Notes: generated by a model not told the origin, from the sequence alone. DNA of 64,000 nt from Sutcliffiella tianshenii (GCF_016908565.1 NZ_JAFBED010000005.1:1-64000); one strand, 5' to 3'; shown: positions 19,057 through 31,362, counted from the first letter of the stretch. Numbers and translations are program-made.

Positions 19057-19985
19057 TACTTTTTACCTCCTGCCAAACGGATACGCGGATCGATGACCCC
19101 GTAAAGGATGTCAACAATCAGTACAATCAAAATGAATAGTGCAGCAAAGAAAAGGGTTGTTCCCATGATGACCGGATAATCGTTCGTTGTAATGGAACGA
19201 ACGAACTGTTCCCCTAATCCTGGGACTGCAAATATTTTCTCGATTACAAGCGTACCTGTCATTAAACTTACCGCTAGTGGTCCTAGAACGGTTACCACCG
19301 GTATTAATGCATTTCGCAAAGCATGTTTGAATGCGATGTCAAAGGAAGATGCACCTTTTGCTCTTGCAAGCGTTATATAATCCGATCCCAATACTTCAAT
19401 CATTTCTGTACGCATGAAACGTGCAGAAATTGCAATCGGGAACATGGAGAGTGCAATTGTAGGGAGTACGGTGTATTCCCAGCCGTTCCAAAAGGCCACC
19501 GGGAACCAACCTAATTTTACTGCAATATAATATTGTAATAATCCTGCAAAAACGAAAGAAGGAATGGATTTACCTAATACCGCCAAAACTGTTGAACCGT
19601 AATCCACCCATGTATTTTGCCTTAATGCTGCAATCACACCAAGGAAGATACCAATGATTGTTCCAACCAGCATGGCCTGGAAACCTAATTGTGCAGAAGG
19701 TCCGATACGCTGCATAATCAGATCGGTGACACTTCTGTTGTCATATTGAAAGGAAATACCAAGATCCCCTTGTGCTAGACTTAGGATATATTTTGCATAT
19801 TGCACTGGGACAGGATCATCAAGGCCGTATTTGGCATATAGGATTGCTTTTTGGGCCTCTGTCATTTTTTCCTGCATGGTAAACGGAGTACCTGGCATTA
19901 GTTTCATCAAGAAGAATGTGAATGAAGCGATTAGAAATAAGGTGATGATCATATAGAGAATACGCTGCAATAAATACTTAGTCAT
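19056..19985 (-). CDS. oppB: Oligopeptide ABC transporter permease OppB
   Basis: This is the other membrane subunit (309 residues, six helices). The N-terminus MTKYLLQRILYMIITLFLIASF and the coupling loop TLARAKGASSFDIAFKHALRN are typical of DppB/OppB. A strong hairpin separates it from oppA upstream, so it is probably made at a lower level than the binding protein. Confidence 0.93.
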   Translation of the reverse strand: MTKYLLQRILYMIITLFLIASFTFFLMKLMPGTPFTMQEKMTEAQKAILYAKYGLDDPVPVQYAKYILSLAQGDLGISFQYDNRSVTDLIMQRIGPSAQLGFQAMLVGTIIGIFLGVIAALRQNTWVDYGSTVLAVLGKSIPSFVFAGLLQYYIAVKLGWFPVAFWNGWEYTVLPTIALSMFPIAISARFMRTEMIEVLGSDYITLARAKGASSFDIAFKHALRNALIPVVTVLGPLAVSLMTGTLVIEKIFAVPGLGEQFVRSITTNDYPVIMGTTLFFAALFILIVLIVDILYGVIDPRIRLAGGKK

Positions 19986-20061
19986 TTTTGCACCTCCTAA
20001 AAAATATGAATAATCAAACTATCTATAATTTTCCCTATAATTCGACAATTTGTTTACAGGG

Positions 20062-20098
20062 AAAAAGAGAGTATATATTTCAATATACTCTCTTTTTC
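20062..20098 (-). terminator. Intra-operon hairpin between oppA and oppB
   Basis: A perfect 15-bp stem, AAAAAGAGAGTATAT paired with ATATACTCTCTTTTT, has a 6-base loop and a T run on the minus strand. It sits about 40 bases past the oppA stop. It could act as a partial terminator or as a 3' stabiliser that raises oppA over oppBCDF. Confidence 0.8.
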
Positions 20099-20138
20099 TG
20101 AAGTTTGGAAGCAATAATTTTATACTGAAATATCTTTA

Positions 20139-21833
20139 TTATTCTTTTCCGCTAATGTATGCCCACTTGTAGCTGAAGTCTGGACCAAAGTTATGTTTGT
20201 ATACGTTTTGCACGTATGGCTGCCATAATCTTGTAGTACCACGTTGGTAGATCGGTGCAATCGCAGCATCTTCTTCAAGAAGGATACGCTCAGCTTCTTG
20301 CATAGCTTCGAAGCGTTTTACAGGATCGTTCGCATAAGTAGTCATTACATCATTTAAAAGCTTGTCATACTCAGGGTTGGAGTAACCCATTTTGTTGTTT
20401 CCACCATCAGTGATCCAAAGGTTAGCGAAAGAAATTGCATCTAGGTAGTCAGGACCCCAACCAGCTAATTGCATGTCATAATCCATCGCTGAATCTAGAT
20501 CTAGACGTTGAGCAAATGGTACTTCTTTCAATTCGATTGTCAATCCAGGAAGGTTCGTTTCGAATTGGTTTTGAAGGTATTGTTGCATGTTTTTAGCCGT
20601 TTCAGTGTCGCCACCAAGAATTTCGATTGTAACTGCATCTGTTCCTAGCTCTTCAAGACCTTTTTCCCAGAATTCTTTTGCTTTTTCAGCATCGAATTTG
20701 TTGAAATCGCCGAATTTATCACGGAAGTCATCTCCGCTTTCAGGGTGTTGAACGAATTCAACAGGTACAGAGAAGTTAGCAGGTACAGAACCGTTGTTCA
20801 ATACAACTTTTGCAAGATCTTCTTTATTGAAAGCCATAGAAAGTGCTTTACGGATATTTACGTTAGCCAATGCTTCATTTTTCGTTTGGTTCATTTTAAA
20901 CCAGAAAATTGTTGGCTCTAGATATTGAATCAAGTTTGGATCTTCTTTATAAAGGTCAACAAACTCAGAAGTCAATCCAGGTGAAATATCAATTTGTTTT
21001 GCAGTGTAAAGGTTAACCCCAGTGGATACTTCTTTAACTACTTTTACATTGATTTCATCTAATTTTACAGTGTCTTTATCCCAGTATTTATCGTTCTTCG
21101 TCATTGTCCAGCCTACTTCATGCTCCCATTTGGATAATACAAATGGTCCGTTGTACACTAGGTTTTCTGCTTCAAGAGCGTAGTTTTCACCTTGCTCCTC
21201 AACAAATCCTTGGTGTTGCGGGAAGAAAGTCGGGAATGTCATTAAAGATTCGAAGTAAGCAACAGGTTGCTCTAGTGTTACTTCAAGTGTGTAATCATCT
21301 AATGCCTTAACGCCAAGTTCTTCTAAAGGTAGTTCTCCAGCAGATACTTTTTCAGCATTTTTGATTTTGCCATTCATCATATATGGTCCATACTCAGAAC
21401 CTACAGTAGGATCTACCGCACGCTGCCAACCGTATACGAAATCTTTGGCTGTTACAGGGTCACCATTGGACCAAACTGCATCTTCACGAAGTGTAAAAGT
21501 GTAAACAAGACCATCTTCACTTGCTTTATGTTCTTTTGCAATACCTTCAACTACTTCATCATTTTCACTAAGTCTGTAAAGACCTTCAAAAACGTTGTTC
21601 ATTACGTTGAAAGCTACTGCATCTGTTCCTTTTACTGTATCCATTGTAGGAATTTCAGCAGAATCTAAAACATTAAGTACTTGTGGTCCAGTTGCTTCAC
21701 CTTCACCAGCAGGTGGTTGTCCTTCACCTTTACCACTATTGTTCTGACTTGAGTTTCCGCCGCCACAAGCAGCTAAAAATACACTCAGTACAAGTGAAAG
21801 CGCTAAAAGAAGTAAAAATTTTGACTTTTTCAT
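20139..21833 (-). CDS. oppA: Oligopeptide-binding lipoprotein OppA
   Basis: This is the extracellular substrate-binding lipoprotein of the Opp importer. The signal peptide ends in the lipobox LAAC near residue 22, followed by a glycine- and serine-rich linker. The SBP_bac_5 domain runs through the rest of the 564 residues; visible motifs are IPTMDTVKGTDAVAFNVMNN and WSNGDPVTAKDFVYGWQRA. In Bacillus, Opp also imports signalling peptides that affect competence and sporulation. It is the first gene of oppABCDF. Confidence 0.94.
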   Translation of the reverse strand: MKKSKFLLLLALSLVLSVFLAACGGGNSSQNNSGKGEGQPPAGEGEATGPQVLNVLDSAEIPTMDTVKGTDAVAFNVMNNVFEGLYRLSENDEVVEGIAKEHKASEDGLVYTFTLREDAVWSNGDPVTAKDFVYGWQRAVDPTVGSEYGPYMMNGKIKNAEKVSAGELPLEELGVKALDDYTLEVTLEQPVAYFESLMTFPTFFPQHQGFVEEQGENYALEAENLVYNGPFVLSKWEHEVGWTMTKNDKYWDKDTVKLDEINVKVVKEVSTGVNLYTAKQIDISPGLTSEFVDLYKEDPNLIQYLEPTIFWFKMNQTKNEALANVNIRKALSMAFNKEDLAKVVLNNGSVPANFSVPVEFVQHPESGDDFRDKFGDFNKFDAEKAKEFWEKGLEELGTDAVTIEILGGDTETAKNMQQYLQNQFETNLPGLTIELKEVPFAQRLDLDSAMDYDMQLAGWGPDYLDAISFANLWITDGGNNKMGYSNPEYDKLLNDVMTTYANDPVKRFEAMQEAERILLEEDAAIAPIYQRGTTRLWQPYVQNVYKHNFGPDFSYKWAYISGKE

Positions 21834-22163
21834 TTACTTGACCCCCCATAAGAAATGTGTCGAATTTTGTGAGTAATTCGAGGTAACGATTTTTATTATA
21901 CAAGTTTTCTAAACATTGTGCATTCATTATTTTAACAACAATTTTACAAAATACTGATTTTTCAACTATTATCATTACAAAAATAGTTCTTTAGTCCTAT
22001 AATTTTTACGTATGTTTAATGTTTTTTATTACAATTTCTTTACAAACATTTCATAAATTTAACAAAATGTTTTTACAGGTTATTCCTTTTATAGTCTCTT
22101 TAAATTTGTCATATTCTATTCATTTCTTTACAATACAATTTAGTAACTTATTTAGGAGGAATT
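21834..22163. other. 330-bp divergent region between oppA and the DUF3899 gene
   Basis: It is very AT-rich and must hold the opp promoter on the minus strand and that of the DUF3899 gene on the plus strand. I see no coding frame and no clear operator. A cggaggaatt-like site (ttaggaggaatt) precedes the DUF3899 start. Confidence 0.4.
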
Positions 22164-22541
22164 ATGAACAAGACTATAAAAACTGCCGCCATTTACTTTT
22201 TGGTTCTTTTGATACTAACCATTTGTGCCGGTTACTTCTATTATGGTACTTTCTCTTTACTAGTATTTATCAATACATCCTTCTTCTTTTCTGGAATCAC
22301 TCTCTTTTTTACCATGCTGATTTTAGTCACTCAAAAAGGTTTTTTTGATGCCATCACTTATGGATTCAGAAAAATTTTCGCCGCTAAACAGGCTGATAAA
22401 CAATTGGAAGAGGATCCTTCTGCAGAAATGAGGAATCCTTCGGAATTACTTGACCCAATTAACGTATCCCCTTTGCTTATAGGGGCATTACTACTGTTGG
22501 TATGTATGCTCATAGGCTTAGTGGTCTTTTATAATAGTTGA
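22164..22541 (+). CDS. DUF3899 membrane protein
   Basis: This 125-residue protein has three predicted membrane segments: residues about 8-28, 33-55 and 103-122. A charged cytoplasmic or extracellular loop of roughly 45 residues (KQADKQLEEDPSAEMRNPSE) separates the last two. The start has an ideal ggagg site. The sequence resembles the DUF3899 family found next to trpS in bacilli; its function is unknown. Confidence 0.75.
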   Translation: MNKTIKTAAIYFLVLLILTICAGYFYYGTFSLLVFINTSFFFSGITLFFTMLILVTQKGFFDAITYGFRKIFAAKQADKQLEEDPSAEMRNPSELLDPINVSPLLIGALLLLVCMLIGLVVFYNS

Positions 22542-22589
22542 TATTTACCATATATTAAGCTATAATAAAGTACAATTTATTACAAAATG

Positions 22590-23854
<1,265 letters not shown>

Positions 23855-23856
23855 AT

Positions 23857-23897
23857 AAAAAGAGTAGGAGGCGTTTTATACACCCTCTACTCTTTTT
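23857..23897 (+). terminator. Bidirectional terminator trpS / yjbA
   Basis: AAAAAGAGTAGgAGG pairs with CCctCTACTCTTTTT around a 10-base loop. Confidence 0.88.
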
Positions 23898-23915
23898 TTA
23901 TTCCCTCGGAAACAT

Positions 23916-24665
23916 TCAATTCACCTTAGGATGCTGCTCGAGTTCCCATAGTTTTTCAAAGAAAGGTTGTCCTTTTACTAAAGATTCACAGAAGAGTTGA
24001 TGCTTCGGGGACCATCCATCCCTTGTCTCTTCAAATAACTGAGTCCATACTTCTTCGAATGTCATTCTTTGGATTTCCCTATAATGCAAAGGATTCCACT
24101 CAGTATACCAGTACCTTACTTCAGCAACATTGCTCGTCGATCTTAGCTGATCAAGTGCCATAAATAACAATTGTTTTAATTGTCTTTCCTTGCGGGTCAG
24201 TCCGTTCATGATCTCCGGTGCTGGAGATAAAATGTGGTAGTCCTTCTCTGTCTTGGTTGTTGGCGAGAAGGCAAAGATGGAATAGTCATGGTTCTCGACC
24301 ATATCATATACCAACTGCTCCTGTCTTGGGATCAGCCTGCTTTTTCTAATAGGAATGTTATATCCGATAGTGTCTACAGCTAATATCCCTTTCCCATCCG
24401 TCACAACAAAACAATAATCTAATTGAATCCGCTCATGATTTTTCCTGATATAGCTTTTTTGAAAAATCTCTTCTAGTAAAGATGGAGGCAGCTCTTGGAG
24501 GTCGTTTTCAATGTAGTTGAATAGAACAGACTCTACTTTAAGCAATGGAACCTGGTCTAATAGCTCCACACTATCGTCTTTTCTCCATTCGTGAAAATGG
24601 CAAACATTATATCCGTTTTCTTCTCCTTCAAACCAATTTACCCATACGTCATGAAGATACAACAT
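23916..24665 (-). CDS. yjbA: Conserved protein YjbA (DUF3603)
   Basis: This 249-residue soluble protein matches the YjbA family in sequence style ([27 protein letters not shown]) and in place, between app and trpS as in B. subtilis. It is rich in acidic and aromatic residues and shows no signal peptide, membrane helix or known catalytic motif. Its function is unknown. A gaggggt site precedes the ATG. Confidence 0.85.
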   Translation of the reverse strand: MLYLHDVWVNWFEGEENGYNVCHFHEWRKDDSVELLDQVPLLKVESVLFNYIENDLQELPPSLLEEIFQKSYIRKNHERIQLDYCFVVTDGKGILAVDTIGYNIPIRKSRLIPRQEQLVYDMVENHDYSIFAFSPTTKTEKDYHILSPAPEIMNGLTRKERQLKQLLFMALDQLRSTSNVAEVRYWYTEWNPLHYREIQRMTFEEVWTQLFEETRDGWSPKHQLFCESLVKGQPFFEKLWELEQHPKVN

Positions 24666-24760
24666 ATCATACCCCTCACTTTACATCTACACTTTATTTA
24701 TCCAACAGTATGGGCAGTGAGGTGCAAAATTATTCCATATTAGCCATTTATTTTTTCATT

Positions 24761-24988
24761 TCAGTCTTTTTCCCTGAACGTTGGCTTTTTCTTTTGCAAC
24801 GAAAAGAGTGCCCAGCTTACAGTTCCGATTCCGAGTGGAAGCAGATAGCATTCTGGACGCAAAAGTATAAATTTAAAGAATTCCACTATACTGCTCCCCG
24901 TGGCAAATAGATTCAAATAGGCCAGGATGCTGATCCCCCCGGAAACCGCCATACCAAATCCACAAAGAAAGAAAAAGCCCCTTATCAT
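24761..24988 (-). CDS. Small membrane protein, unknown
   Basis: This 75-residue protein has two hydrophobic segments: residues about 3-26 (GFFFLCGFGMAVSGGISILAY) and 44-62 (CYLLPLGIGTVSWALFSL). The tail is basic (KKKPTFREKD). The ribosome site is weak. It lies in the yjbA-appC gap on the same strand; similar short proteins occur there in other bacilli as far as I recall. No function can be given. Confidence 0.6.
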   Translation of the reverse strand: MIRGFFFLCGFGMAVSGGISILAYLNLFATGSSIVEFFKFILLRPECYLLPLGIGTVSWALFSLQKKKPTFREKD

Positions 24989-25116
24989 CAGCCGCCACTC
25001 ATTAATAGATCGTTATATTTCATCCCAACGAACCCCTTGTCCATTCTTGTACTACTAGTTTATGTAAGAGAGTGTTATTGATGACATATTCTTATTAAAA
25101 ACGGGCTCTTTACTAC

Positions 25117-25158
25117 AAAAAAAAAAGAAAAGTCAAGAGTTCATCTTGACTTTTCTTT
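25117..25158 (-). terminator. Terminator of the app operon
   Basis: AAAGAAAAGTCAAGA pairs with TCTTGACTTTTCTTT around gttca, with a run of ten T on the minus strand. It reaches the appC stop codon. Confidence 0.92.
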
Positions 25159-26071
25159 AATCGTTGATTCTTGGATCAAGCGCATCTCGAAGGCCATCAC
25201 CGATAAAGTTGAAGCTTAATACTGTCAGTAAGATTGCTAAACCTGGGAATAAAGGATACCACCAGTGTTTAAGCATGATTGTAAAGTTTTGCGCATCCTG
25301 AAGCATATTCCCCCAACTTGGTGTTGGTGGCTGGATACCCAATCCTAGGTAACTCAATGCAGATTCTGCAAGTATGACTCCACCTACCGCGAGCGTTGCA
25401 GATACAATGATCGGCCCAAGAGCATTCGGCAGGATATGTGCAAAAATGATTTTATAGCTTCTTGTACCAATTGTTTTGGAAGCAAGAACAAATTCACGAG
25501 ATCTTAATGATAAAAACTCTCCGCGTACTAGACGTGCTGTACTTGTCCAACCTGTCAAGGCAAAGATCATAATCAGTTTATCGATACCTGGATCAAAGAT
25601 CGTTACAAGCGTAATCAACAAGAATAGGGATGGTATGGAAAGAATGATATCTACCAATCTCATTAGGATGGAATCAATTAATCCACCAAAATAACCAGCT
25701 ACCGCACCAACTACAGTTCCAATAGATATTGCACCAATTACGGATGCAAACCCTACCAATAAGGAGATTCTTGCTCCATACAGCATTCTGGCAAATACAT
25801 CACGTCCGAAGCGATCCGTACCAAGCCAATGTTCCCCACCTGGGGACTGCAGCTTATTCAATAGATTCTGCTGCTCATAAGGATGAGAAGTAAGCCAGGG
25901 TGCAAATAATGCACCAAACATGATGATCCCTAAAATAACAGCTCCGATGACAGCCAATTTATTCTTCATGAACTTGCGGAACATGATTTTCGTCAATGTG
26001 TCCGGTTTAGCTTTTAAATTGGGGTCTAACGACAAGTTTGTATTGTTTTGAGGCGATGTTTGAGTTTGCAT
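25157..26071 (-). CDS. appC: Oligopeptide ABC transporter permease AppC
   Basis: This is a membrane subunit of the second peptide importer (304 residues). Helix 1 is near residues 38-60 ([21 protein letters not shown]). The coupling loop [21 protein letters not shown] is near residue 197-217, and the C-terminus [17 protein letters not shown] is typical of DppC/OppC. It is the last gene of appDFABC, 14 bases after appB. Confidence 0.92.
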   Translation of the reverse strand: MQTQTSPQNNTNLSLDPNLKAKPDTLTKIMFRKFMKNKLAVIGAVILGIIMFGALFAPWLTSHPYEQQNLLNKLQSPGGEHWLGTDRFGRDVFARMLYGARISLLVGFASVIGAISIGTVVGAVAGYFGGLIDSILMRLVDIILSIPSLFLLITLVTIFDPGIDKLIMIFALTGWTSTARLVRGEFLSLRSREFVLASKTIGTRSYKIIFAHILPNALGPIIVSATLAVGGVILAESALSYLGLGIQPPTPSWGNMLQDAQNFTIMLKHWWYPLFPGLAILLTVLSFNFIGDGLRDALDPRIND

Positions 26072-26085
26072 CGATGTTCCCCCTC

Positions 26086-27036
26086 CTAGTATTCGATTCT
26101 CGGGTCAAAGACTGCGTAGAGAATATCTGCAATCAGGTTGCCGATAACTACTAAGACCGCTGAAATTACTGTTAAGGCCATGATGACAGGATAATCACGT
26201 TGGAAGGCGGATTCGATAAATAACAAACCAATTCCAGGCCAGTTGAAAATTCTTTCTGTAATTGCTGCCCCGCCGATAAAGGAAGGAAGCATAAGTCCAA
26301 AAATCGTGATAACAGGAATCAAACCGTTACGCAATCCATGCTTGTACACAACTTTTTGTTCTCTAAGACCTTTTGCACGTGCTGTACGCATATAATCCTG
26401 GCTCAATACCTCGATCATACTTGAACGGGTATAACGGGTTAATCCTGCCATGTCCGCACTGGCAAGTACAAATGCCGGCATGATCAAGTGCTTGATACGG
26501 TCCATGATGCTGAAATCTGCGTTCAAAGTCGCAACGCCACCTGTAGGTAGCCATCCTAATTGAACAGCAAATATCATGATCAAAATCAGACCAACCCAGA
26601 AGTTTGGAGTGGCTAGCCCTATAAAGGATGTGACCGTGACTCCATAGTCTGTCAATGAATAACGCTTTCTAGCAGATATTACTCCAAATGGTACTGCGAT
26701 AATGACTGCCAATACAGTGGAAACAATCATAAGCAGCAAGGTGTTAGGTAGACGGTTCATAATCATTTCACTTACAGGTACACCACGTTTGATCAAGGAA
26801 GTCCCAAAGTCACCCTGGGCCATGTTGCCTACCCATTTAATATACTGTTCATGCACTGGATCATTCAATCCATAACGCTCTTCAAACTTTGCCAAATCCT
26901 CTTTACTGATATTCGGGTCCATCATCAGGGAAGATGGTCCACCTGGCGCCATCTGTATGATAGCGAAGGATAATATAGTGATACCGATAAGCAAGGGAAT
27001 AGCCATTAAAGAACGGCGGATAATGTATGAGATCAT
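26086..27036 (-). CDS. appB: Oligopeptide ABC transporter permease AppB
   Basis: This is the partner membrane subunit (316 residues). It begins [20 protein letters not shown] and has six helices. The coupling loop is [21 protein letters not shown] near residue 215-235. The C-terminus [12 protein letters not shown] is typical. It follows appA after 157 bases that hold a hairpin. Confidence 0.92.
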   Translation of the reverse strand: MISYIIRRSLMAIPLLIGITILSFAIIQMAPGGPSSLMMDPNISKEDLAKFEERYGLNDPVHEQYIKWVGNMAQGDFGTSLIKRGVPVSEMIMNRLPNTLLLMIVSTVLAVIIAVPFGVISARKRYSLTDYGVTVTSFIGLATPNFWVGLILIMIFAVQLGWLPTGGVATLNADFSIMDRIKHLIMPAFVLASADMAGLTRYTRSSMIEVLSQDYMRTARAKGLREQKVVYKHGLRNGLIPVITIFGLMLPSFIGGAAITERIFNWPGIGLLFIESAFQRDYPVIMALTVISAVLVVIGNLIADILYAVFDPRIEY

Positions 27037-27098
27037 AGCTGATTCTCCTTTTCTGTCTTTACTTTAAGCGGAGTTAAACGTGTCAGGGATTATATGAT

Positions 27099-27128
27099 TA
27101 TCAGGGACCCTTTCGGCATGCCCTGATA
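27099..27128 (-). other. Intra-operon hairpin between appA and appB
   Basis: TATCAGGG pairs with CCCTGATA around accctttcggcatg, without a T run. It resembles the oppA-oppB arrangement in place, though not in sequence, and may mark an RNA processing or stabilising site. Confidence 0.55.
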
Positions 27129-27193
27129 TTACTGTCAAATTCATGAAAAGAGGAAAGGGATTGCTCCCTCCCCTCCAATTCTACCTGTAACTA

Positions 27194-28876
27194 TTAGTTA
27201 GCAGGCTTTAACCACCATTCATTGATCTTGTAGAAGTCAGACTTCGCGTGGAAAGTATAACCTTCTAAGTTAGCAGGCATCGCACGGTGTACGTTTGGAT
27301 AGTACAAGAACGTGTATGGTTGCTCCTCAGCGATAATGTTGTTAACTTCAACGATATAGCCTTTACGCTCTTCTTGATCCATAGTGCTTAAGTTTTTGTC
27401 CATAAGCTCATCAGCTTTAGGGTTAGAGTAGTTGATGAAGTTCAAGCCTTCTTCAATTTCTTTAGAGTGGAAGATACCAGATGGATCTGGATCAGTTCCT
27501 AAGCTCCATCCAAGGATGATAGCGTCGAATTTCCATGCAGGAGGGTTAACATCCGCTAAGAATGCAGACCATTCCATGATGTTTGGTTTAACTTCGATTC
27601 CAACTTCTTTCAATTGTTGTTGAACAACAACCGCGATATCTTCACGAACTTTGTTACCTTGGTTCGTTTTTAATTCAAATGAGAATTTTTGTCCGTCTTT
27701 TTCAAGGATTCCGTCAGCTCCAGCTTTCCATCCAGCAGCAGCTAGCATTTCTTTAGCTTTCTCAGGATCGTACTCGAACTTTGGAGTTTCAGAATCATCA
27801 TATGCCCAGCTAAGTGGAGACTCAGGGAAGTGAGCTACTTCTCCGTCACCGTTCATTACAGAAGAAACGATAGTCTCTCTGTCGATTGCATGAGTTAAAG
27901 CTTGACGTACAGACTTGTCTTGGAATAATGGGTTACGTAGGTTGTATCCTAGGTAAGTGTAAGAAAGAGCAAGACCGGATTCGATCTTCAATTTCCCTTG
28001 ACCTTCCCATTCTTTAACTGTTTCTAAGTCAGTAGAAGGAACAGTTGTGAATTGTACATCTCCAGTGCTTAATTGAGTTAACAATTGGTCACCGTCAGTT
28101 ACGATTTTGTAAGTAAGTGTATCAAGGTAAGGGCGGCCTTCATGATAGTCATCAAAAGCTTCAACCTTTACATATTGTCCGTCAACCCACTCAACGAATT
28201 TGAATGGACCAGAACCGATAGGAGCTCTGTTGAACTCATGCTCACCCATTTCAGCAACAGGAACGTCACCAAGGATGTGCTGTGGTAAGATACCATAGCT
28301 TAAAGTGATGTGGAAATCAGGAGCTACAGCGCTTAAAGTGAACTTAACTGTTAGATCATCAACGATTTCAACAGAAGTGATCTTTTCGAAAGAACTAGCA
28401 CGAGGACCATCATAGTCTTCGCTTAAAGGAATTTCGAATGTGAACTTAACGTCTTCAGCTGTTACAGCTTCGCCGTCATGGAATTTTAAACCTTCTTTTA
28501 ACTTAACTGTGTGAACTAGGCCGTCTTCAGAAGGCTCCCAGCTTGCAGCCATAGATAATTCAGGTTCGAATTCAGTGTTTCCGCCAACTAGAGAATCGTA
28601 AACGAAACCTTCGATAGCAGAAGATGCAGTATCTGCAGAGTAAAGAGTGTTGAATAGAGTAGGGTTACCAGTAGAACCGATTACAAGGTCTCCACCTTGT
28701 ACTGGCTCGTTGCTGTCAGCAGGCTCTTCTTCTTTAGTTCCCCCGCCATTGTTTGTATTGCCGTTGTTGTTGCCATTGTTTGTTGCATTGTTAGAAGTGT
28801 TGTTAGAAGAACAAGCAGCTAAGAACAATGAAAGCACCAATGTTAAAGCGATAAGTAATAATGACTTTTGCTTCAC
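27194..28876 (-). CDS. appA: Oligopeptide-binding lipoprotein AppA
   Basis: This is the substrate-binding lipoprotein of the App importer (560 residues). The signal peptide ends at LAAC near residue 22. It is followed by an asparagine/glycine linker of about 25 residues with acidic residues, then an SBP_bac_5 domain (TLFNTLYSADTASSAIEGFVYD, LKFHDGEAVTAEDVKFTFE). GTG start with aagggggag upstream. It is third in appDFABC. In some laboratory B. subtilis strains appA is disrupted; here the frame is intact. Confidence 0.94.
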   Translation of the reverse strand: MKQKSLLLIALTLVLSLFLAACSSNNTSNNATNNGNNNGNTNNGGGTKEEEPADSNEPVQGGDLVIGSTGNPTLFNTLYSADTASSAIEGFVYDSLVGGNTEFEPELSMAASWEPSEDGLVHTVKLKEGLKFHDGEAVTAEDVKFTFEIPLSEDYDGPRASSFEKITSVEIVDDLTVKFTLSAVAPDFHITLSYGILPQHILGDVPVAEMGEHEFNRAPIGSGPFKFVEWVDGQYVKVEAFDDYHEGRPYLDTLTYKIVTDGDQLLTQLSTGDVQFTTVPSTDLETVKEWEGQGKLKIESGLALSYTYLGYNLRNPLFQDKSVRQALTHAIDRETIVSSVMNGDGEVAHFPESPLSWAYDDSETPKFEYDPEKAKEMLAAAGWKAGADGILEKDGQKFSFELKTNQGNKVREDIAVVVQQQLKEVGIEVKPNIMEWSAFLADVNPPAWKFDAIILGWSLGTDPDPSGIFHSKEIEEGLNFINYSNPKADELMDKNLSTMDQEERKGYIVEVNNIIAEEQPYTFLYYPNVHRAMPANLEGYTFHAKSDFYKINEWWLKPAN

Positions 28877-28987
28877 GTTTAACTCCCCCTTGAAATTTTT
28901 AAATGTTCTGAAAATGAAAGGTAAAGAATGTTTTGCCTTCTGGATTATCTCCCCCTTTCAATGGGTATATATTTGATAACCTGTCAC

Positions 28988-30013
28988 CTATTCGTATAGG
29001 TGACAAGCGACAAAATGATTTGGTTTTACTTCTTTGAATTCAGGTATGATCTGCTTGCATGATTCCATTGCTGCAGGGCAGCGGGTATGGAATACACAGC
29101 CAGTCGGCGGATTTGCCGGACTTGGAAGCTCACCCTTCAGGACGATGCGCTCACGTTTCACCTGACCTTTGCGACGTGTGGAAGGTACAGCTGAAAGCAA
29201 TGCTTGTGTGTATGGGTGCAACGGCTCGTTATACAAGTCGTTTTTGCTTGCAAGCTCCATCATTTTCCCTAGATACATAACCCCGACTCTATCACTTATA
29301 TGTCGCACGACACTCAAGTCATGGGAGATGAAGATGTATGACAATCCCATTTCCTTTTGTAGATCCTGCATAAGGTTGATGATCTGGGCTTGTATCGAAA
29401 CATCCAATGCTGATACTGCTTCATCGGCAATGATCAGTTCAGGATTCAATGCCAACGCTCTTGCAATACCGATACGCTGACGCTGTCCGCCAGAGAATTC
29501 ATGTGGATATCTATTGATATAAGAAGGATCAAGTCCTACTTTTTCAAGCAGTTCCTGTACTTTCTCTTCACGCTCTTTCTTTGTGAAAAGATTATGCGTA
29601 TTGTACGGCTCTTTTAAGATGGATCGTAATGTCTTCCTTGGATTCAGCGTTGCGAACGGATCCTGGAAAACCATCTGGATATCGCGTCTTACCGTCTTTC
29701 TTAGTTCGCTCTCACTCATTTTGGCAATGTCACGGCCCTTGAAGATTATTTCACCTTCAGTGGGTTCGTATAGTCGGATAAGTGTTCTTCCGGCAGTGGA
29801 TTTACCACAGCCAGATTCGCCTACGATACCAAGCGTTTCACCTTTTTTGATGAAAAGGTTGATATCATCCACCGCTTTTACATTCCCAACGTTACGTTGC
29901 AGCAAGCCTGCTTTGATTGGAAAGTACTTCTTCAGGCCTCTTACTTCAAGAAGGTAGTCGGAAGAGCTGTCTTTCTGAATCGTATTGGTGTTTTGCGTAT
30001 CTGTCGAAATCAT
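28988..30013 (-). CDS. appF: Oligopeptide ABC transporter ATP-binding protein AppF
   Basis: This ATPase has 341 residues, Walker [14 protein letters not shown] near residue 56, signature [15 protein letters not shown], and Walker [14 protein letters not shown] (alanine-valine in place of the usual proline-x). The C-terminal oligopeptide-transporter domain has the four-cysteine region ([15 protein letters not shown], then VACH), which in relatives can bind an iron-sulfur cluster. It lies two bases after appD. Confidence 0.93.
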   Translation of the reverse strand: MISTDTQNTNTIQKDSSSDYLLEVRGLKKYFPIKAGLLQRNVGNVKAVDDINLFIKKGETLGIVGESGCGKSTAGRTLIRLYEPTEGEIIFKGRDIAKMSESELRKTVRRDIQMVFQDPFATLNPRKTLRSILKEPYNTHNLFTKKEREEKVQELLEKVGLDPSYINRYPHEFSGGQRQRIGIARALALNPELIIADEAVSALDVSIQAQIINLMQDLQKEMGLSYIFISHDLSVVRHISDRVGVMYLGKMMELASKNDLYNEPLHPYTQALLSAVPSTRRKGQVKRERIVLKGELPSPANPPTGCVFHTRCPAAMESCKQIIPEFKEVKPNHFVACHLYE

Positions 30014-30015
30014 GC

Positions 30016-30993
30016 TTACGCCTCCTTCCCTTCATACAAGAAGCATCGTACTGAACGATTCCCTTCTTTCTTTTCAAGCGTTGGCACTTCATTGAAGCAA
30101 CGGTCGAACGCTTGTGGGCAACGTGGTGCAAAACGGCATCCTGGCGGCAGGTTCGTCGGTGGCGGTACATTTCCTTGAATGGACTCAAGCCTTGAAATAT
30201 CTGCCTCGATGCTTGGGATTGAATTCATCAATCCCACTGTATATGGATGTAATGGTTCATCGAACAAGTCATCAACGGATGCTTCCTCCACTACTTGGCC
30301 ACAATACATAACTACTACTCTATCAGCAATTTCTGATACGACTCCTAAATCATGCGTGATCAGAAGGATGCTAGTATCAAATTTATGACTAAGGTCCTTC
30401 ATCAGGTCAAGGATCTGCGCCTGGATTGTAACATCCAATGCTGTTGTAGGCTCGTCTGCGATCAGGAGCTTAGGATTACAGCTCATCGCCATTGCGACCA
30501 TGACCCTTTGTCTCATCCCGCCGGAAAGTCTATGCGGGTAGTCATTTATTATTTGCGCAGCTCTTGAGAATCCAACGAGTTCAAGCATTTCAATCGCTTT
30601 CTTCACTGCAGCTGTTTTAGACATTTTTTGATGAAGCATCAATACTTCCGTAATCTGTTCCCCGATGGTCAGTACGGGATTCAGGGAAGTCATCGGCTCC
30701 TGGAAAATCATTGAAATATCATTTCCGCGAACCTTGCAAAGCTGACTTTCAGTTAGCTTCGTAAGATCAGTACCATCAAATAATATTTCCCCGCCTACTA
30801 TCTTGCCTCCCGGGCTGGGTACAAGACCCATGATAGATAGGGAAGTAATCGATTTACCTGATCCGGATTCACCAACAAGTGCGACAGTCTCTCCTTTTTT
30901 AATGGAGATATCTACACCATCTACCGCTGGAATAGCTTGCTTTTTTCTAAAAAAGTGAGTCTGTAGGTTTCTCACTTCCAATAAAGCTGACAT
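30016..30993 (-). CDS. appD: Oligopeptide ABC transporter ATP-binding protein AppD
   Basis: This is the first gene of appDFABC. The 325-residue ATPase has Walker [14 protein letters not shown] near residue 39, signature [15 protein letters not shown], Walker [13 protein letters not shown] and switch ITHDLGVVS. The C-terminal cysteine region is [16 protein letters not shown], then VRCF. It has an ATG start with a moderate ribosome site. Confidence 0.93.
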   Translation of the reverse strand: MSALLEVRNLQTHFFRKKQAIPAVDGVDISIKKGETVALVGESGSGKSITSLSIMGLVPSPGGKIVGGEILFDGTDLTKLTESQLCKVRGNDISMIFQEPMTSLNPVLTIGEQITEVLMLHQKMSKTAAVKKAIEMLELVGFSRAAQIINDYPHRLSGGMRQRVMVAMAMSCNPKLLIADEPTTALDVTIQAQILDLMKDLSHKFDTSILLITHDLGVVSEIADRVVVMYCGQVVEEASVDDLFDEPLHPYTVGLMNSIPSIEADISRLESIQGNVPPPTNLPPGCRFAPRCPQAFDRCFNEVPTLEKKEGNRSVRCFLYEGKEA

Positions 30994-31218
30994 TTAGCCT
31001 TCACCATCCTTTTCTCTTTCGATGCATGGTCTGTTGATGCTACAGTAACCTTTTGTAAATTCATTGTTAAAAATATTCGGTTAATTTTTAACGCAAATAT
31101 TACAAAATTATTAATCTTATAATCTCTCGCCTAGTAAATTGTATCTTTATGTAGGCTTTCCATGCTATTTATTACAGGATTGCTTCAATATTTGCTTGAT
31201 ATTAATCTGTAAAAACTA

Positions 31219-31233
31219 AATTATCGGAAAATA
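31219..31233. promoter_or_regulatory. Weak CodY-like box upstream of appD
   Basis: AATTATCGGAAAATA matches the CodY motif AATTTTCWGAAAATT with 3 mismatches, about 230 bases before appD. Another AT palindrome, AATTTTGAAAATT, lies near 31282. The 369 bases from 30994 to 31362 are AT-rich, hold the app promoter somewhere, and show no coding frame. Confidence 0.3.
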
Positions 31234-31362
31234 ATTATCGTCTGTTTGTATATTATTACAGTTTCGTTACAGAATCAAGCTAATTTTGAAAATTAACTAA
31301 AAATTTTTTTAATTAGGACTAATAACAATCTTCTACAAAAACTGATTATATACAAAAAAATG

